NCBI GenBank assembly: GCA_024635995.1
Contig: JAGXHW010000003.1
Span: 1 to 47,450 of the forward strand
Source: Clostridiaceae bacterium
GTDB lineage: Bacteria; Bacillota; Clostridia; Peptostreptococcales; Tindalliaceae
Reading direction: 5' to 3'
Length of the DNA stretch: 47,450 nucleotides
In this document: positions 32,996 to 41,134 of the stretch, piece by piece
Layout of the letters: each line of letters opens with the position of its first letter
Numbering within the stretch: position 1 is the first letter of the stretch
The notes under the pieces: generated by a model
Seen by the model: only the letters and a program-made list of their open reading frames with translations
Told to the model about the DNA's origin: nothing
The model's database searches: none
Program-made: the position numbers and the translations under genes

Positions 32996-33032
32996 AAAAT
33001 GCTGGCTCCTTTTACGGAATTACCAGCATTTT
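32996..33032. terminator. Shared-family terminator, copy 1 (bidirectional)
   Basis: AAAATGCTGG and CCAGCATTTT form a perfect 10-bp stem around a 17-base loop beginning CTCCTTTTACGGA, with T-tracts on both strands. It lies between convergent genes. Two further copies with the same stem and nearly the same loop occur at 33945-33975 and 35930-35965. Confidence 0.8.
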
Positions 33033-33171
33033 TTCTATCGTTTGGATGATCGACAGTTTAGATGTCGACGAGATACTTTGGAGTATTCAACACTGCAACT
33101 ATCAGATCACAACCAGTTCTTGGGCTAATGGCTTTTTAAGTACAATACTTTCACTGTGATAGTGAGTTTTG

Positions 33172-33819
33172 TTACGAGTATGATGCATACTTAAGAACCA
33201 TTTTTCTTCCTTTGCGATTGCCAGTTTTATCTTCCTGTGATGCCTCTTTTTCATTACCAATTTCCTTACCATCATTTTCATTAGGAACATCGGTAATGGC
33301 TTTACGCATCTCTTGTATCCATAATAGTTCATTTTCATAACTTCTTTTGATGTTATAGTTAATACAACGCCCTATGGTTGTTTCTAAATCAGTTCCGTCA
33401 GTCAGAAACATGGAATCCTGTTGTGTGGCCTGATGCATTAACAACTGTGTTCTAATCTGGTTTTCATAGCCATCAATTATTTCCTTCAATTCCAGGGTGT
33501 TCAGTTGTTTTGAACATGCCAGCTGAACAAGGAAGGGTTTTTTAATGTCACTTGGTTCAACGGGAGCAAGCACCCATTCTTTTAATGCAGCACGTCCGTC
33601 ACTGGTAACGGTGTAGATCTTTTTGGTGGGAGACTTTTGTTGATGCATGATCTTATTTGTAACCCAGCCTTTATCAAGCAAATCGCTGAGGGATTTATAG
33701 ATCTGGTTATTATTGCCCGACCAATGCATAAAATTAACTTCCTGTATGATTTTCTTGATGTCGTAACCCGCCATTGACTTATAGCTTAGTATACCAAGAA
33801 TTGCAAAATTGATTGACAT
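33172..33819 (-). CDS. PadR-family transcriptional regulator
   Basis: DNA-binding repressor, 215 residues. The N-terminal winged helix is typical: FAILGILSYKSMAGYDIKKII, then NNNQIYKSLSDLLDKGWV and KKIYTVTSDGRAALKEW. The C-terminal helical PadR domain ends around residue 178. A lysine- and glutamate-rich tail of about 37 residues follows, unusual for the family, which may reflect a shifted or added end. AAAGGGG lies 6 bases before the start. It has its own promoter and could control itself, the GyrI-like gene or the CuA lipoprotein gene. Confidence 0.9.
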   Translation of the reverse strand: MSINFAILGILSYKSMAGYDIKKIIQEVNFMHWSGNNNQIYKSLSDLLDKGWVTNKIMHQQKSPTKKIYTVTSDGRAALKEWVLAPVEPSDIKKPFLVQLACSKQLNTLELKEIIDGYENQIRTQLLMHQATQQDSMFLTDGTDLETTIGRCINYNIKRSYENELLWIQEMRKAITDVPNENDGKEIGNEKEASQEDKTGNRKGRKMVLKYASYS

Positions 33820-33856
33820 GATATTCCCCTTTCATATATCTCGATTTAATGTGTTA

Positions 33857-33886
33857 ATAGTAACATATGGTATTTTAGATGGTCAA
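33857..33886 (-). promoter_or_regulatory. Promoter of the PadR gene
   Basis: The minus strand carries TTGACC (33881-33886) and TACTAT (33857-33862) with an 18-bp spacer. The near-palindrome TACCATATGTTA lies within the spacer and is a candidate autorepressor site. Confidence 0.55.
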
Positions 33887-33944
33887 TATATTTCCTAACA
33901 ATTTTTTCACTTATCCCCTATCTTTCAGCAAAGAGTTTCATAAA

Positions 33945-33975
33945 AATGCTGGCTCCTTTTACGGATACCAGCATT
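33945..33975 (-). terminator. Shared-family terminator, copy 2
   Basis: AATGCTGG and CCAGCATT form the stem, with a 15-base loop CTCCTTTTACGGATA almost identical to that of copy 1. It lies just downstream of the CuA lipoprotein gene on the minus strand. Confidence 0.75.
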
Positions 33976-34001
33976 ATTATTGCATATACAGTTTAGTCAA
34001 C

Positions 34002-34538
34002 TCAGATCACCAACAACTGGCCTTTCATGCTTCCATGACCTGCCCCGCAGGGGACTGAGCAGAAAAAGGTAAACTCACCTGACGTGTCTGCCACGAACGT
34101 TACAACGGTGGTTTCACCGGCGGGAATGCGGGCATTGATGCCAAATTCTCTGAGGCCGATGCCGTGGGCCACGTCGTCTGTTGTTAACAACAAACGTACT
34201 TCTTCTCCCTGACGAACAGTGATCACTTCAGGTCCGAAATCGAAACGGGATGTGACTAAACTAATTTCACGCACACCGCCTACCAGTGTTCCGGAAAGGG
34301 GAACTTCAGGTTCTAGCTCAGGTTCCACTGTCGCCGGTACTTGTGTCTCCGGCACTTCGACGGGGTTTTCTGTCTCAGGTTCGGAAGAAACGGAAGTATC
34401 TGGTGCTTCCATTTCCTCTTCCATCGCAACTTCCTCTGGTGCCGGGTCTTGGCTTTGCCTGGGGCTGCAGCCAGCCAATACCAGTACCCCAATCAGGAGA
34501 ATGAACAACCCCAACAAAACAATCTTCTTCCTTTTCAT
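34002..34538 (-). CDS. CuA-type cupredoxin lipoprotein
   Basis: Extracytoplasmic copper protein candidate, 178 residues. ATG 34538 is chosen (GGAGG 8 bases upstream; 34556 is also in frame). The lipobox VLAGC ends the signal peptide. A low-complexity Glu/Pro/Thr/Val linker of about 60 residues is followed by a cupredoxin domain like cytochrome oxidase subunit II. The CuA ligand set is present: His in DDVAHGIGL, then CSVPCGAGHGSM with two Cys, His and Met. No oxidase subunit I gene or nitrous-oxide-reductase gene is in the window. The protein may be an electron-transfer or copper-handling relative. It is divergent from the aminotransferase gene, with a palindrome between the two. Confidence 0.82.
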   Translation of the reverse strand: MKRKKIVLLGLFILLIGVLVLAGCSPRQSQDPAPEEVAMEEEMEAPDTSVSSEPETENPVEVPETQVPATVEPELEPEVPLSGTLVGGVREISLVTSRFDFGPEVITVRQGEEVRLLLTTDDVAHGIGLREFGINARIPAGETTVVTFVADTSGEFTFFCSVPCGAGHGSMKGQLLVI

Positions 34539-34582
34539 GATACTACCTCCTCGCAATCACAACGCGAATGATACTTATTCTC

Positions 34583-34641
34583 AGTATACCCTGTGGTTTT
34601 GGAGCTAAACCACATCTTCCAAGCGCCATCCAGACTATAAT
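34583..34641. promoter_or_regulatory. Divergent promoter region with an inverted-repeat operator
   Basis: TGTGGTTT (34592-34599) and AAACCACA (34607-34614) form a perfect 8-bp inverted repeat with a 7-bp spacer. It sits between a minus-strand -10 (TATACT, 34583-34588) serving the CuA lipoprotein gene and a plus-strand TATAAT (34636-34641) serving the aminotransferase gene. The repeat would cover the minus-strand -35 region, consistent with an operator. The binding protein is unknown. Confidence 0.5.
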
Positions 34642-34733
34642 TTTAAAAAATATTTCCAAATAAAAAGAGGGATATCCAGACATCATGTCAAAACATACTA
34701 TCCAGGAGAAAAAATTATCAAGGAGGAATCCAG

Positions 34734-35879
34734 ATGAAAAATAAACGACTCGTTATGATCCCTGGTCCAACCCCTGTGACACGACCCATTCAAGACCAGA
34801 TGGGTCGAGAGGTAGCTGCTTTCGGCGATCCACTTTTCGTCAATGACTACAAAGAACTGATCAGCGACCTGAAAACTATGTTGAAAACGGAAGGTGAAGT
34901 GTTCGTCGTAGCCGGCACCGGTACCATGGGAATGGAAATGGCCGTAGCCAATACCCTGAAAGCCAACGACAATTTGTTGATTGTGTCCCATGGTTATTTT
35001 GGTGACCGTTTCATTGAAATCTGTCAGCGAAAAAGCTTGGATGTAGACGTTCTTGCCAGTGAATGGGGAAAAATTGTTCCCGTTGAAGAAATAGAGATGA
35101 AATTGAAGGAAAAAACGTACCGGGCTCTAATTGTCAGCCATGTGGATACTTCCACAGGTGTGCGGGCGCCGGTGGAAGAAATTGGTAAGATGGTGAACCA
35201 GTTTGAAGAAACCCTCTTTATCGTTGACGGTGTTTGTGCCACTGCCGGCGAAGCTGAATATGTGGACGACATGAACATTGACGTGCTGTTCACCGGCACA
35301 CAAAAGGCTTTTGGTGTACCTCCAGGTCTGGCCATTCTTTGGGCAGGTCCAAAAGCCATGGAAAGAAGAAAAAGCCTGGGCACCATTCCTGAATACTACA
35401 TCGATTTTGACAAATGGCTGCCAGTGATGCACGATCCGTCCAAATACTTTGCCACACCTGCTGTTAACTTAGTGTGGGCCCTAAAAGAATCCGTTAGCAT
35501 CATCAAGAAAGAGGGTATTGAAAACCGCTATGCCCGTCATGAAAAAGTGGCCAGGGCCATGCAAAAAGCTCTTGAATCCCTTGGTTTTACCGTGTTGGCA
35601 GACCCGGCATACCGTGCCACCACTTTGTCAAACCTGGTTTACCCCGAAGGCGTTGATGATGCTAAATTCAGAAGCCTGCTTTACGATGATGGCATGATTG
35701 TGGCCGGTGGCTTGGGCGCCTACGCAGGTAAAATGTTCCGGCTTGGACATATGGGCAACGTAGATCTCCATGATTTGGTGGCGGTCATGGCCACCATTGA
35801 AAGAGCCCTTTACAAATTGGGCGTTAAAGTGGAATTGGGTAAAAGCGTTGGTGTCTTCATGGAAGAGATGTTGAAGTAA
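34734..35879 (+). CDS. Class V PLP-dependent aminotransferase (serine/alanine-glyoxylate type)
   Basis: Predicted pyridoxal-phosphate enzyme, 381 residues, of the alanine-glyoxylate / serine-pyruvate aminotransferase group. The N-terminus IPGPTPV is typical, followed by GTGTMGMEMA (PLP phosphate-binding region), HVDTSTG, the Asp pairing with the PLP ring nitrogen in FIVDGVCA, and the Schiff-base Lys in TGTQKAFGVPPG (near residue 192). The C-terminus FRLGHMGN contains the conserved Arg that binds the substrate carboxylate. AGGAGG lies 8 bases before the start. It stands alone, divergent from the CuA lipoprotein gene. The exact amino donor is not clear. Confidence 0.9.
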   Translation: MKNKRLVMIPGPTPVTRPIQDQMGREVAAFGDPLFVNDYKELISDLKTMLKTEGEVFVVAGTGTMGMEMAVANTLKANDNLLIVSHGYFGDRFIEICQRKSLDVDVLASEWGKIVPVEEIEMKLKEKTYRALIVSHVDTSTGVRAPVEEIGKMVNQFEETLFIVDGVCATAGEAEYVDDMNIDVLFTGTQKAFGVPPGLAILWAGPKAMERRKSLGTIPEYYIDFDKWLPVMHDPSKYFATPAVNLVWALKESVSIIKKEGIENRYARHEKVARAMQKALESLGFTVLADPAYRATTLSNLVYPEGVDDAKFRSLLYDDGMIVAGGLGAYAGKMFRLGHMGNVDLHDLVAVMATIERALYKLGVKVELGKSVGVFMEEMLK

Positions 35880-35929
35880 GCCAGTAAATCCTGGCTGCCA
35901 GATGAACTTTACGAATAAGTGTGCCATGC

Positions 35930-35965
35930 AAAATGCTGGTTCCCTTTTTCGGATACCAGCATTTT
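35930..35965. terminator. Shared-family terminator, copy 3 (bidirectional)
   Basis: AAAATGCTGG and CCAGCATTTT form the same stem as copies 1 and 2. The 16-base loop TTCCCTTTTTCGGATA is closely related. It lies between the convergent aminotransferase and AGDEF cyclase genes. Confidence 0.8.
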
Positions 35966-35991
35966 TTCTTTGATCAATATTACAACTTATC

Positions 35992-37038
35992 TTACAACAT
36001 GGTTGTTCTCTTTCCCTTGTACAGGTCCATGTCAAAGACTCGAAACATGTTCTTTCCAGCGTTTTTTGCCTCGTACATGGCAAAATCAGCGTATTCAATG
36101 AGGTCGTATACGTCCCTGGTATCTTTTCCATACACTGACATACCGGCACTGCAAAATACGTTAATGGTGATCTCCTCGAAGGTGATAGGCTCTTTCAGCA
36201 CCATCTTATAGATGCTCTGCCAAATATCATCAATTTCTTCCTGTCCTGCAGAATCATATCCGTGTATGTATAGGCCAAACTCGTCACCAGCAATCCGCAT
36301 GGTGATCAGGTTGTCAAAAGGAAGTTGGTTCAGACGCCGGGCAAAGGTTTTAAGAAACTCATCCCCCGCTCCATGGCCATAGGTGTCGTTGATCTGCTTA
36401 AAGTTGTCCACATCGATGAAAGTGAAAATTCCTTGTTTTTCCGGTTCTTCTTTAATGGCCAGTTCTATTTCTGCTCGGTACTGGTATCGGCTGACAAGAC
36501 CTGTCAAGGCGTCCTTCACCAGACGGTTGTTCAGGTCCCGGTTTAGTTGATTAAGTTTGCTGTTGGATTTTTTCACCTCTCGTTGCATGTTCACCAGGTT
36601 GTTGTTCAGCTGCTGGATTTGTTCAAACTGTGTCCTGACCATTTTTTCATTTTCCGTTAGGAGCACTGTCCCGGATGACCGAATGACGTTCATAAACTGA
36701 AAAAGCAAGTCTTTGACGAAAAACACCGCTTCATCCGTAGGTAGCAGGGATGGGTTCATGCCGCATACCAGGACCTGGTCATCCATGGCCATCATACAAA
36801 GGTTTACATTTACCTGGGGGCTGACCAGTTCAAAACTGTCGTCGCACAACAAAATCTCCCGCAGGGAACAGGCCTGCTTCGTCAGTTGGCTGATTCGCTC
36901 GCCGTCGTCGGGGGTAAAGAGATTGGCAAACTTCTTCTGGTAAGGTGAAATCAGGTAAGCAGGCTGGTACCAGAAGGTCTTGGTAATGTTCAATTGGTTG
37001 TCGCACTGTATCAGAAATGAAAGCTTGTTGATGTCCAT
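35992..37038 (-). CDS. Diguanylate cyclase (AGDEF variant) with unknown N-terminal domain
   Basis: Probable diguanylate cyclase, 348 residues. The first ~110 residues are a compact domain of unknown family (PAS-like in size). A coiled-coil segment (about 125-170; EKMVRTQFEQIQQLNNNLVN and NSKLNQLNRDLNN) leads into the catalytic domain (about 175-340). The signature reads IAGDEF instead of GGDEF, a variant known to be compatible with activity. The substrate-binding FIDVDNFKQIND segment is intact. No RxxD inhibitory site precedes the motif, so the enzyme may lack product inhibition. It lies 47 bp downstream of a cobalamin-binding protein gene on the same strand, probably in one transcript, which suggests that protein as its input. 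Confidence 0.9.
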   Translation of the reverse strand: MDINKLSFLIQCDNQLNITKTFWYQPAYLISPYQKKFANLFTPDDGERISQLTKQACSLREILLCDDSFELVSPQVNVNLCMMAMDDQVLVCGMNPSLLPTDEAVFFVKDLLFQFMNVIRSSGTVLLTENEKMVRTQFEQIQQLNNNLVNMQREVKKSNSKLNQLNRDLNNRLVKDALTGLVSRYQYRAEIELAIKEEPEKQGIFTFIDVDNFKQINDTYGHGAGDEFLKTFARRLNQLPFDNLITMRIAGDEFGLYIHGYDSAGQEEIDDIWQSIYKMVLKEPITFEEITINVFCSAGMSVYGKDTRDVYDLIEYADFAMYEAKNAGKNMFRVFDMDLYKGKRTTML

Positions 37039-37085
37039 ATTAGACTCCCTTGTGATCTGTTCTATTCATCAATGATGAACCCTGG

Positions 37086-38156
37086 TTAAATGTTTTCCTC
37101 CGCCCATTGAGCCAGTTCACCAGCATTGGAAGAATAGAAGTCAACGCCCCATTGTTTCCAGAGTTCTGTGGTGTTCACAAAGGCCTGGCCGCCCACGGCA
37201 ATTTTTACCGCCGGGTAGTTTTCCTGAATGGCTTTCACAATATTTTCGCAGACAGCAAGGTAGGGAGCCATGGTCACTGACAGGGCCACCAGGTCCGGCT
37301 TGTTCTCTCCAATGGACTTGAGCACAGACGGCTCCGGCAGAGCAGCTCCCAGATAATAGGTGTCCCAGCCCTTGTACTCAAACAGATCGGAAAGCATGCG
37401 GATGCCCATCTCGTGAAGTTCGCTTCCCACGGCGCAGGAGAGCAGCACTTTTGTCTTCCGGGGGCTTTCAAAAATTTCATCATAAAAACTGGACATGACG
37501 GATTGTGTCACGGAGGTGGCATAGTGTTCTTTGTCCACGGTGATGATGTTTCTGTGCCACAGTTCGCCCACCTCATGCATGGATTTTGCCAGTACCTTTT
37601 CATAGATATCTGTGAGGGGAATGCCCTCCTGCCGGGCTTCCTCCACAACATCATGGGCTTTTCTTGTCTGGTTGGTCAACAGGGCGTCCAGAAACGCTTT
37701 TCTCACGTTATAATAATCCCCTTCGCTGAAGGTAGTGGAAAGGGTAATGTCCGTCACAGCTTTTTGGGTGACTTGGATGGCGGCTTCCAGGTAATCGGTG
37801 GCTTTTTTAATCTCATCTTCAGTAAGAAAACCCGGGCCTTTGCTGTTAAGGATTTCGTCCAGAATACGGTAGTGGTCTGTCATCTGCACCATGATCCTGT
37901 CCCGGTCCAGGTCTTTCATAATGTTACACAGCAGCTCATAAATCCACTTGGCATACCCTTCAAATATTTTAACGTCACTGAAATAGACTGATGTCATGAG
38001 AAAATTGATGTTGTACACCACGTCATCATACATCAGTCTTTTTCTTCTTTCACTCATCTCACTCTCAAGCTGAGGGTCCCTCTTGAATTGCTCCTGAAAA
38101 ACCATCTGGGCAATTTCAATAAACCGTTGGTCATTGTGATTCATCAATAAACTCAT
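37086..38156 (-). CDS. Cobalamin-binding sensor-like protein with CarH-type motif
   Basis: Cobalamin-binding protein without a recognisable enzyme or DNA-binding domain, 356 residues. ATG 38156 is chosen (AGGAGATGGG upstream; 38180 is also in frame). The N-terminal ~145 residues are all-helical and unrecognised. The middle is a B12-binding-2 type four-helix bundle carrying LWHRNIITVDKEH, i.e. the W-x9-EH motif seen in CarH-type B12 photoreceptors (W near 199, EH near 209). The C-terminal Rossmann-like B12 domain has SELHEMG, which retains the cobalt-ligating His of DxHxxG (near 247) with Asp replaced by Glu, and ends in VGGQAF. The MerR domain of CarH is absent. The next gene on the strand is a diguanylate cyclase, so light or cobalamin control of cyclic-di-GMP is inferred. 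Confidence 0.82.
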   Translation of the reverse strand: MSLLMNHNDQRFIEIAQMVFQEQFKRDPQLESEMSERRKRLMYDDVVYNINFLMTSVYFSDVKIFEGYAKWIYELLCNIMKDLDRDRIMVQMTDHYRILDEILNSKGPGFLTEDEIKKATDYLEAAIQVTQKAVTDITLSTTFSEGDYYNVRKAFLDALLTNQTRKAHDVVEEARQEGIPLTDIYEKVLAKSMHEVGELWHRNIITVDKEHYATSVTQSVMSSFYDEIFESPRKTKVLLSCAVGSELHEMGIRMLSDLFEYKGWDTYYLGAALPEPSVLKSIGENKPDLVALSVTMAPYLAVCENIVKAIQENYPAVKIAVGGQAFVNTTELWKQWGVDFYSSNAGELAQWAEENI

Positions 38157-38370
38157 TTTCCCATCTCCTAACAAAACCAATTGAGGTCCAAGAGTTTAAC
38201 ATCGTGCCACTGTCATCACACCCACAAGTTGGTACCCATTTTTTATCATAACTTCTATAATTACAACATACCACATCTTTATCAATACAAACATTATATA
38301 ATCGACACTTATTGCACGGTTCTACATTCAGGAAACACCATTTAAGATCAACACACATACTACTAATAAG

Positions 38371-38414
38371 AGCTCCAGGAATGACCAGTAACACTGGTGA
38401 CCTGGAGCTTTTTT
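38371..38414. terminator. Terminator after the unknown lipoprotein gene
   Basis: AGCTCCAGG and CCTGGAGCT (38371-38379 and 38401-38409) form a 9-bp stem, with a second inner stem GACCAGT / ACTGGT. The plus strand continues into TTTTTTATT and the minus strand into CTTATTAG. It lies 4 bases after the lipoprotein stop on the minus strand. Confidence 0.7.
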
Positions 38415-38417
38415 ATT

Positions 38418-39842
38418 TCATCGGTACAGCTTGTCCAGGCTCATATAATTCTCCAATTCATAAAACCATATGCGGCCGTGTTCTTCCTGTTCCTGGCCTT
38501 CCACTTGCCACTTTAGACGAAATCCAGGTCCCTCAATAACAAGGTTGTCAATATCATAAGGGGCCGTGGCAAACATTTCTGTGATACTGACATTACCACC
38601 TTCCCGTTCCAGCATTTTCCTCAGTGTTTCCCGTTCCATGGTGTCCAGGTTGATGGTCACCATTTCTTCCTGAAACATTAATTCTCCCTGTTCTGTTGTG
38701 TAGGATGCAAAAACTGCCAGGCTCAGATAGTGGTTATTTGCATAATAAAAATGATTGTTGAAAACAGCTTTTTCCGGCAATTCCATGGAAGCAGCCACAT
38801 GGTTGATCAGGTCGTTGACTGCTTTTTCCTTTTCTGCCTCGTGGGGCAGGTGTACGTAAGACAGGCCGTTTAATGACTCACCGCCATCCAAACGTTCTTC
38901 AACAATTTTGCCGCTTCCCTTCACTCCAAAAACATCAAAGTTTAACATAAGATTGGTCAATGCTTGAATATCGGTGGTGTTGGATTCTTCCAGTGTTTTC
39001 ACCAACTGGGCAAACCCTGTGTCAGGATAATCCGAAGCCCCTTTCATCAATGTCTGGTATAAATCACTGCTCTTATTGATGAAGGTGCCCATATAACTGC
39101 CTTCCGGCCCAACAAGCAAGGCATACTTTTGGCGGTCATAAAGCTTGTCAAGCTGCCATGTGAGGAAGGAAACCTCATTAAATTGGATCATTTCCTCTGT
39201 TTCCACCAGGTCTTGGATGATTTCTTTAAAGTCTATGTCCTGTCTGCCATACCCACTGTTTTGCATTTTGTCCCACAGGTTAATCAAGCGGGCAAAGCTC
39301 TCTGAAACATCGTCCTCGTAAGCGTTTAATGCCTTCCAGTCTGTCTCAGCCACAGGGGTTTCTTCGTATCGAACCACCGTCATGTGTGCATCCACCAGTT
39401 GCTGGTAATCTTTTCTGACTTCTTCGTCTTCAATGTCATCAATCTTCTCTGGTGCTAACACACCACCCATGGTTTCGTTCAGGGCCTTCATGTATGGCCC
39501 CGTGTAGGTTTTTTGATTAATTGCCTCTGCCAATGGGGCCTGATACAAAATTAGCTTTTCAATCATGCGCTCCATTTCTGAAACGGAAGCCGTTTCTGCA
39601 TGCTCCCTGATGAACAGGCCAATTTCAGAGGCGCCCGTCTCTTCCTGTTTCAAAATCATATTCAGTTCATCCACCAGGTCCTGGCTGGGTTCTTCCGGTG
39701 GTTCAACTTCACCGTCAGATTCGCCAGGTGTTTCAGGCTCTTCCACAACTGGCGGTGTTTCAGTTTCGGTTGGTGGTACCTGGTTCTGGCATCCATAGGT
39801 GTAAAATGTTATCGCAATGATTAATAATAGCATTTTTTTCAT
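38418..39842 (-). CDS. Large lipoprotein, unknown function
   Basis: Predicted lipoprotein, 474 residues, not assigned to a family. The lipobox is TYGC (residue 18). A Pro/Glu/Thr-rich acidic linker (about 20-55) leads to a mostly helical region (about 60-240) and a mixed alpha/beta C-terminal half. The C-terminal part contains NNHFYYANNHYLSLAVFASYTTEQGEL with the last residues left out here, reminiscent of DUF3298-type domains, but this is a weak resemblance. It is a single gene: a terminator follows it and the peptidase gene diverges from it. Codon use looks like the neighbours. Confidence 0.75.
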   Translation of the reverse strand: MKKMLLLIIAITFYTYGCQNQVPPTETETPPVVEEPETPGESDGEVEPPEEPSQDLVDELNMILKQEETGASEIGLFIREHAETASVSEMERMIEKLILYQAPLAEAINQKTYTGPYMKALNETMGGVLAPEKIDDIEDEEVRKDYQQLVDAHMTVVRYEETPVAETDWKALNAYEDDVSESFARLINLWDKMQNSGYGRQDIDFKEIIQDLVETEEMIQFNEVSFLTWQLDKLYDRQKYALLVGPEGSYMGTFINKSSDLYQTLMKGASDYPDTGFAQLVKTLEESNTTDIQALTNLMLNFDVFGVKGSGKIVEERLDGGESLNGLSYVHLPHEAEKEKAVNDLINHVAASMELPEKAVFNNHFYYANNHYLSLAVFASYTTEQGELMFQEEMVTINLDTMERETLRKMLEREGGNVSITEMFATAPYDIDNLVIEGPGFRLKWQVEGQEQEEHGRIWFYELENYMSLDKLYR

Positions 39843-39931
39843 GATGCACCTCCCATTTGCTTATCATCTATACAAACGTTAAAACTACCTGAAAAGTTTC
39901 ATCTCAGGTCGAAGTCAAAGACATCTTATTC

Positions 39932-39960
39932 TTGTATCCTTCTTCTCGCTGGCATACAAT
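39932..39960 (+). promoter_or_regulatory. Promoter of the P1-family peptidase gene
   Basis: TTGTAT and TACAAT are separated by exactly 17 bp, about 60 bases before the start codon. Confidence 0.55.
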
Positions 39961-40022
39961 GATTACAAACATTTATCATTCTTCGCACTTATCGTTTGTA
40001 TTCCAGAATGGGAGGACGTTAT

Positions 40023-41078
40023 ATGAATAAACCAAAACGTATCAGGGAGTATGGCATCCAAATTGGAAAGCTGCCAGCAGGTGAGAAGAACCTGATCACC
40101 GATGTACCCGGTGTAAAGGTGGGGCACGTAACCCTTAACCAGGAATCGATGCAAACGGGTGTAACAGCGGTGTTGCCCCATGATGGGAACCTGTTTCGGG
40201 ATAAGGTGGTGGCTGCCACCCACGTAATCAATGGTTTTGGAAAAAGCATTGGATTGATGCAAATTGACGAACTGGGTACCCTGGAAACCCCCATTGTGTT
40301 GACCAACACCCTGAATGTGGGGTTGGCCGCCGATGGCTTAGTGGAATACGCACTGGAACAAAACCCGGAGATTGGCGTGAAAACGGGCACGGTTAACCCT
40401 GTGGTGTGTGAATGCAATGACGCCTATCTAAACAATGTGCGAAACCGTGGGGTGAAACAGGAACATGTAAAACAGGCCATCGAAATGGCCTCTTCCGATT
40501 TTGAGGAAGGGGCTGTTGGTGCCGGCAGGGGTATGTCCTGTTATCACCTGAAGGGAGGCATCGGTTCTTCTTCCCGGATCATCTCTCTCAAAGGTAGTGT
40601 CTACACCCTGGGAGTACTGGTGCTGTCCAATTTTGGTGAGCGGGGTGATTTGCTGGTGGATGGACGTAAAATGGGGCGAGAAATTGAGGAATACTTGCAA
40701 AGCCAGTCTCATGAAAAAGACAAGGGATCAGTGATTGTAGTAATGGCCACAGATGCCCCTGTCAGTGACCGGCAGTTAACACGCATCCTGCGCCGGGGAT
40801 TGGTGGGGCTGACCCGCACCGGCTCTAACCTGGGCAATGGCAGTGGGGATGTACTGGTGGGCTTTACCACTGCTAACCGGGTTCAGCATTTTGAAGAGGC
40901 GACGATTGTCTCACAACAGGTATTGAACGAGGACCTGATTGATGTCTTCTTCCGGGCTGCGGCGGAAGCCACTGAGGAGGCAGTACTCAACTCCATGGTA
41001 TGTGCTGAGGCTGTGACTGGTTTACGACAACATCACCGTGAAACCCTGGCTCATTATCTGAAAGTGCTGGTTGATTAG
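40023..41078 (+). CDS. P1-family (S58, DmpA-like) aminopeptidase
   Basis: Predicted N-terminal-nucleophile aminopeptidase of MEROPS family S58, 351 residues. ATG 40023 is chosen (GGGAGGACG about 6 bases upstream; 39996 is also in frame). Family landmarks are ITDVPGVKVGHVTL at the N-terminus, AVLPHDGNLF, GFGKSIGLMQIDELG, GAVGAGRGMSCY and the region NLGNGSGDVLVGFTTAN. In the last, cleavage before the Ser (GNG/SGD) creates the catalytic nucleophile. Members self-process into two chains and release D- or L-amino acids, beta-peptides or amides. It stands alone with its own promoter and terminator. Confidence 0.9.
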   Translation: MNKPKRIREYGIQIGKLPAGEKNLITDVPGVKVGHVTLNQESMQTGVTAVLPHDGNLFRDKVVAATHVINGFGKSIGLMQIDELGTLETPIVLTNTLNVGLAADGLVEYALEQNPEIGVKTGTVNPVVCECNDAYLNNVRNRGVKQEHVKQAIEMASSDFEEGAVGAGRGMSCYHLKGGIGSSSRIISLKGSVYTLGVLVLSNFGERGDLLVDGRKMGREIEEYLQSQSHEKDKGSVIVVMATDAPVSDRQLTRILRRGLVGLTRTGSNLGNGSGDVLVGFTTANRVQHFEEATIVSQQVLNEDLIDVFFRAAAEATEEAVLNSMVCAEAVTGLRQHHRETLAHYLKVLVD

Positions 41079-41083
41079 ATTTA

Positions 41084-41133
41084 AAAAGACTTCACATTGC
41101 CTGATCACACTTCGGCATCGTGAAGTCTTTTTT
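41084..41133. terminator. Bidirectional terminator between convergent genes
   Basis: AAAAAGACTTCAC (41084-41096) pairs with GTGAAGTCTTTTT (41121-41133), giving a long stem with T-tracts on both strands. It serves both the peptidase gene and the MASE3 kinase gene. Confidence 0.85.
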
Positions 41134-41134
41134 T

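Noticed and set aside
38131-38394. Cysteine-rich 87-codon frame on the minus strand overlapping the cobalamin-protein start
   Set aside because: No ribosome binding site, overlaps the start of a well-supported gene and covers a terminator; the Cys pattern (CNKCRLYNVC) is suggestive but not enough.
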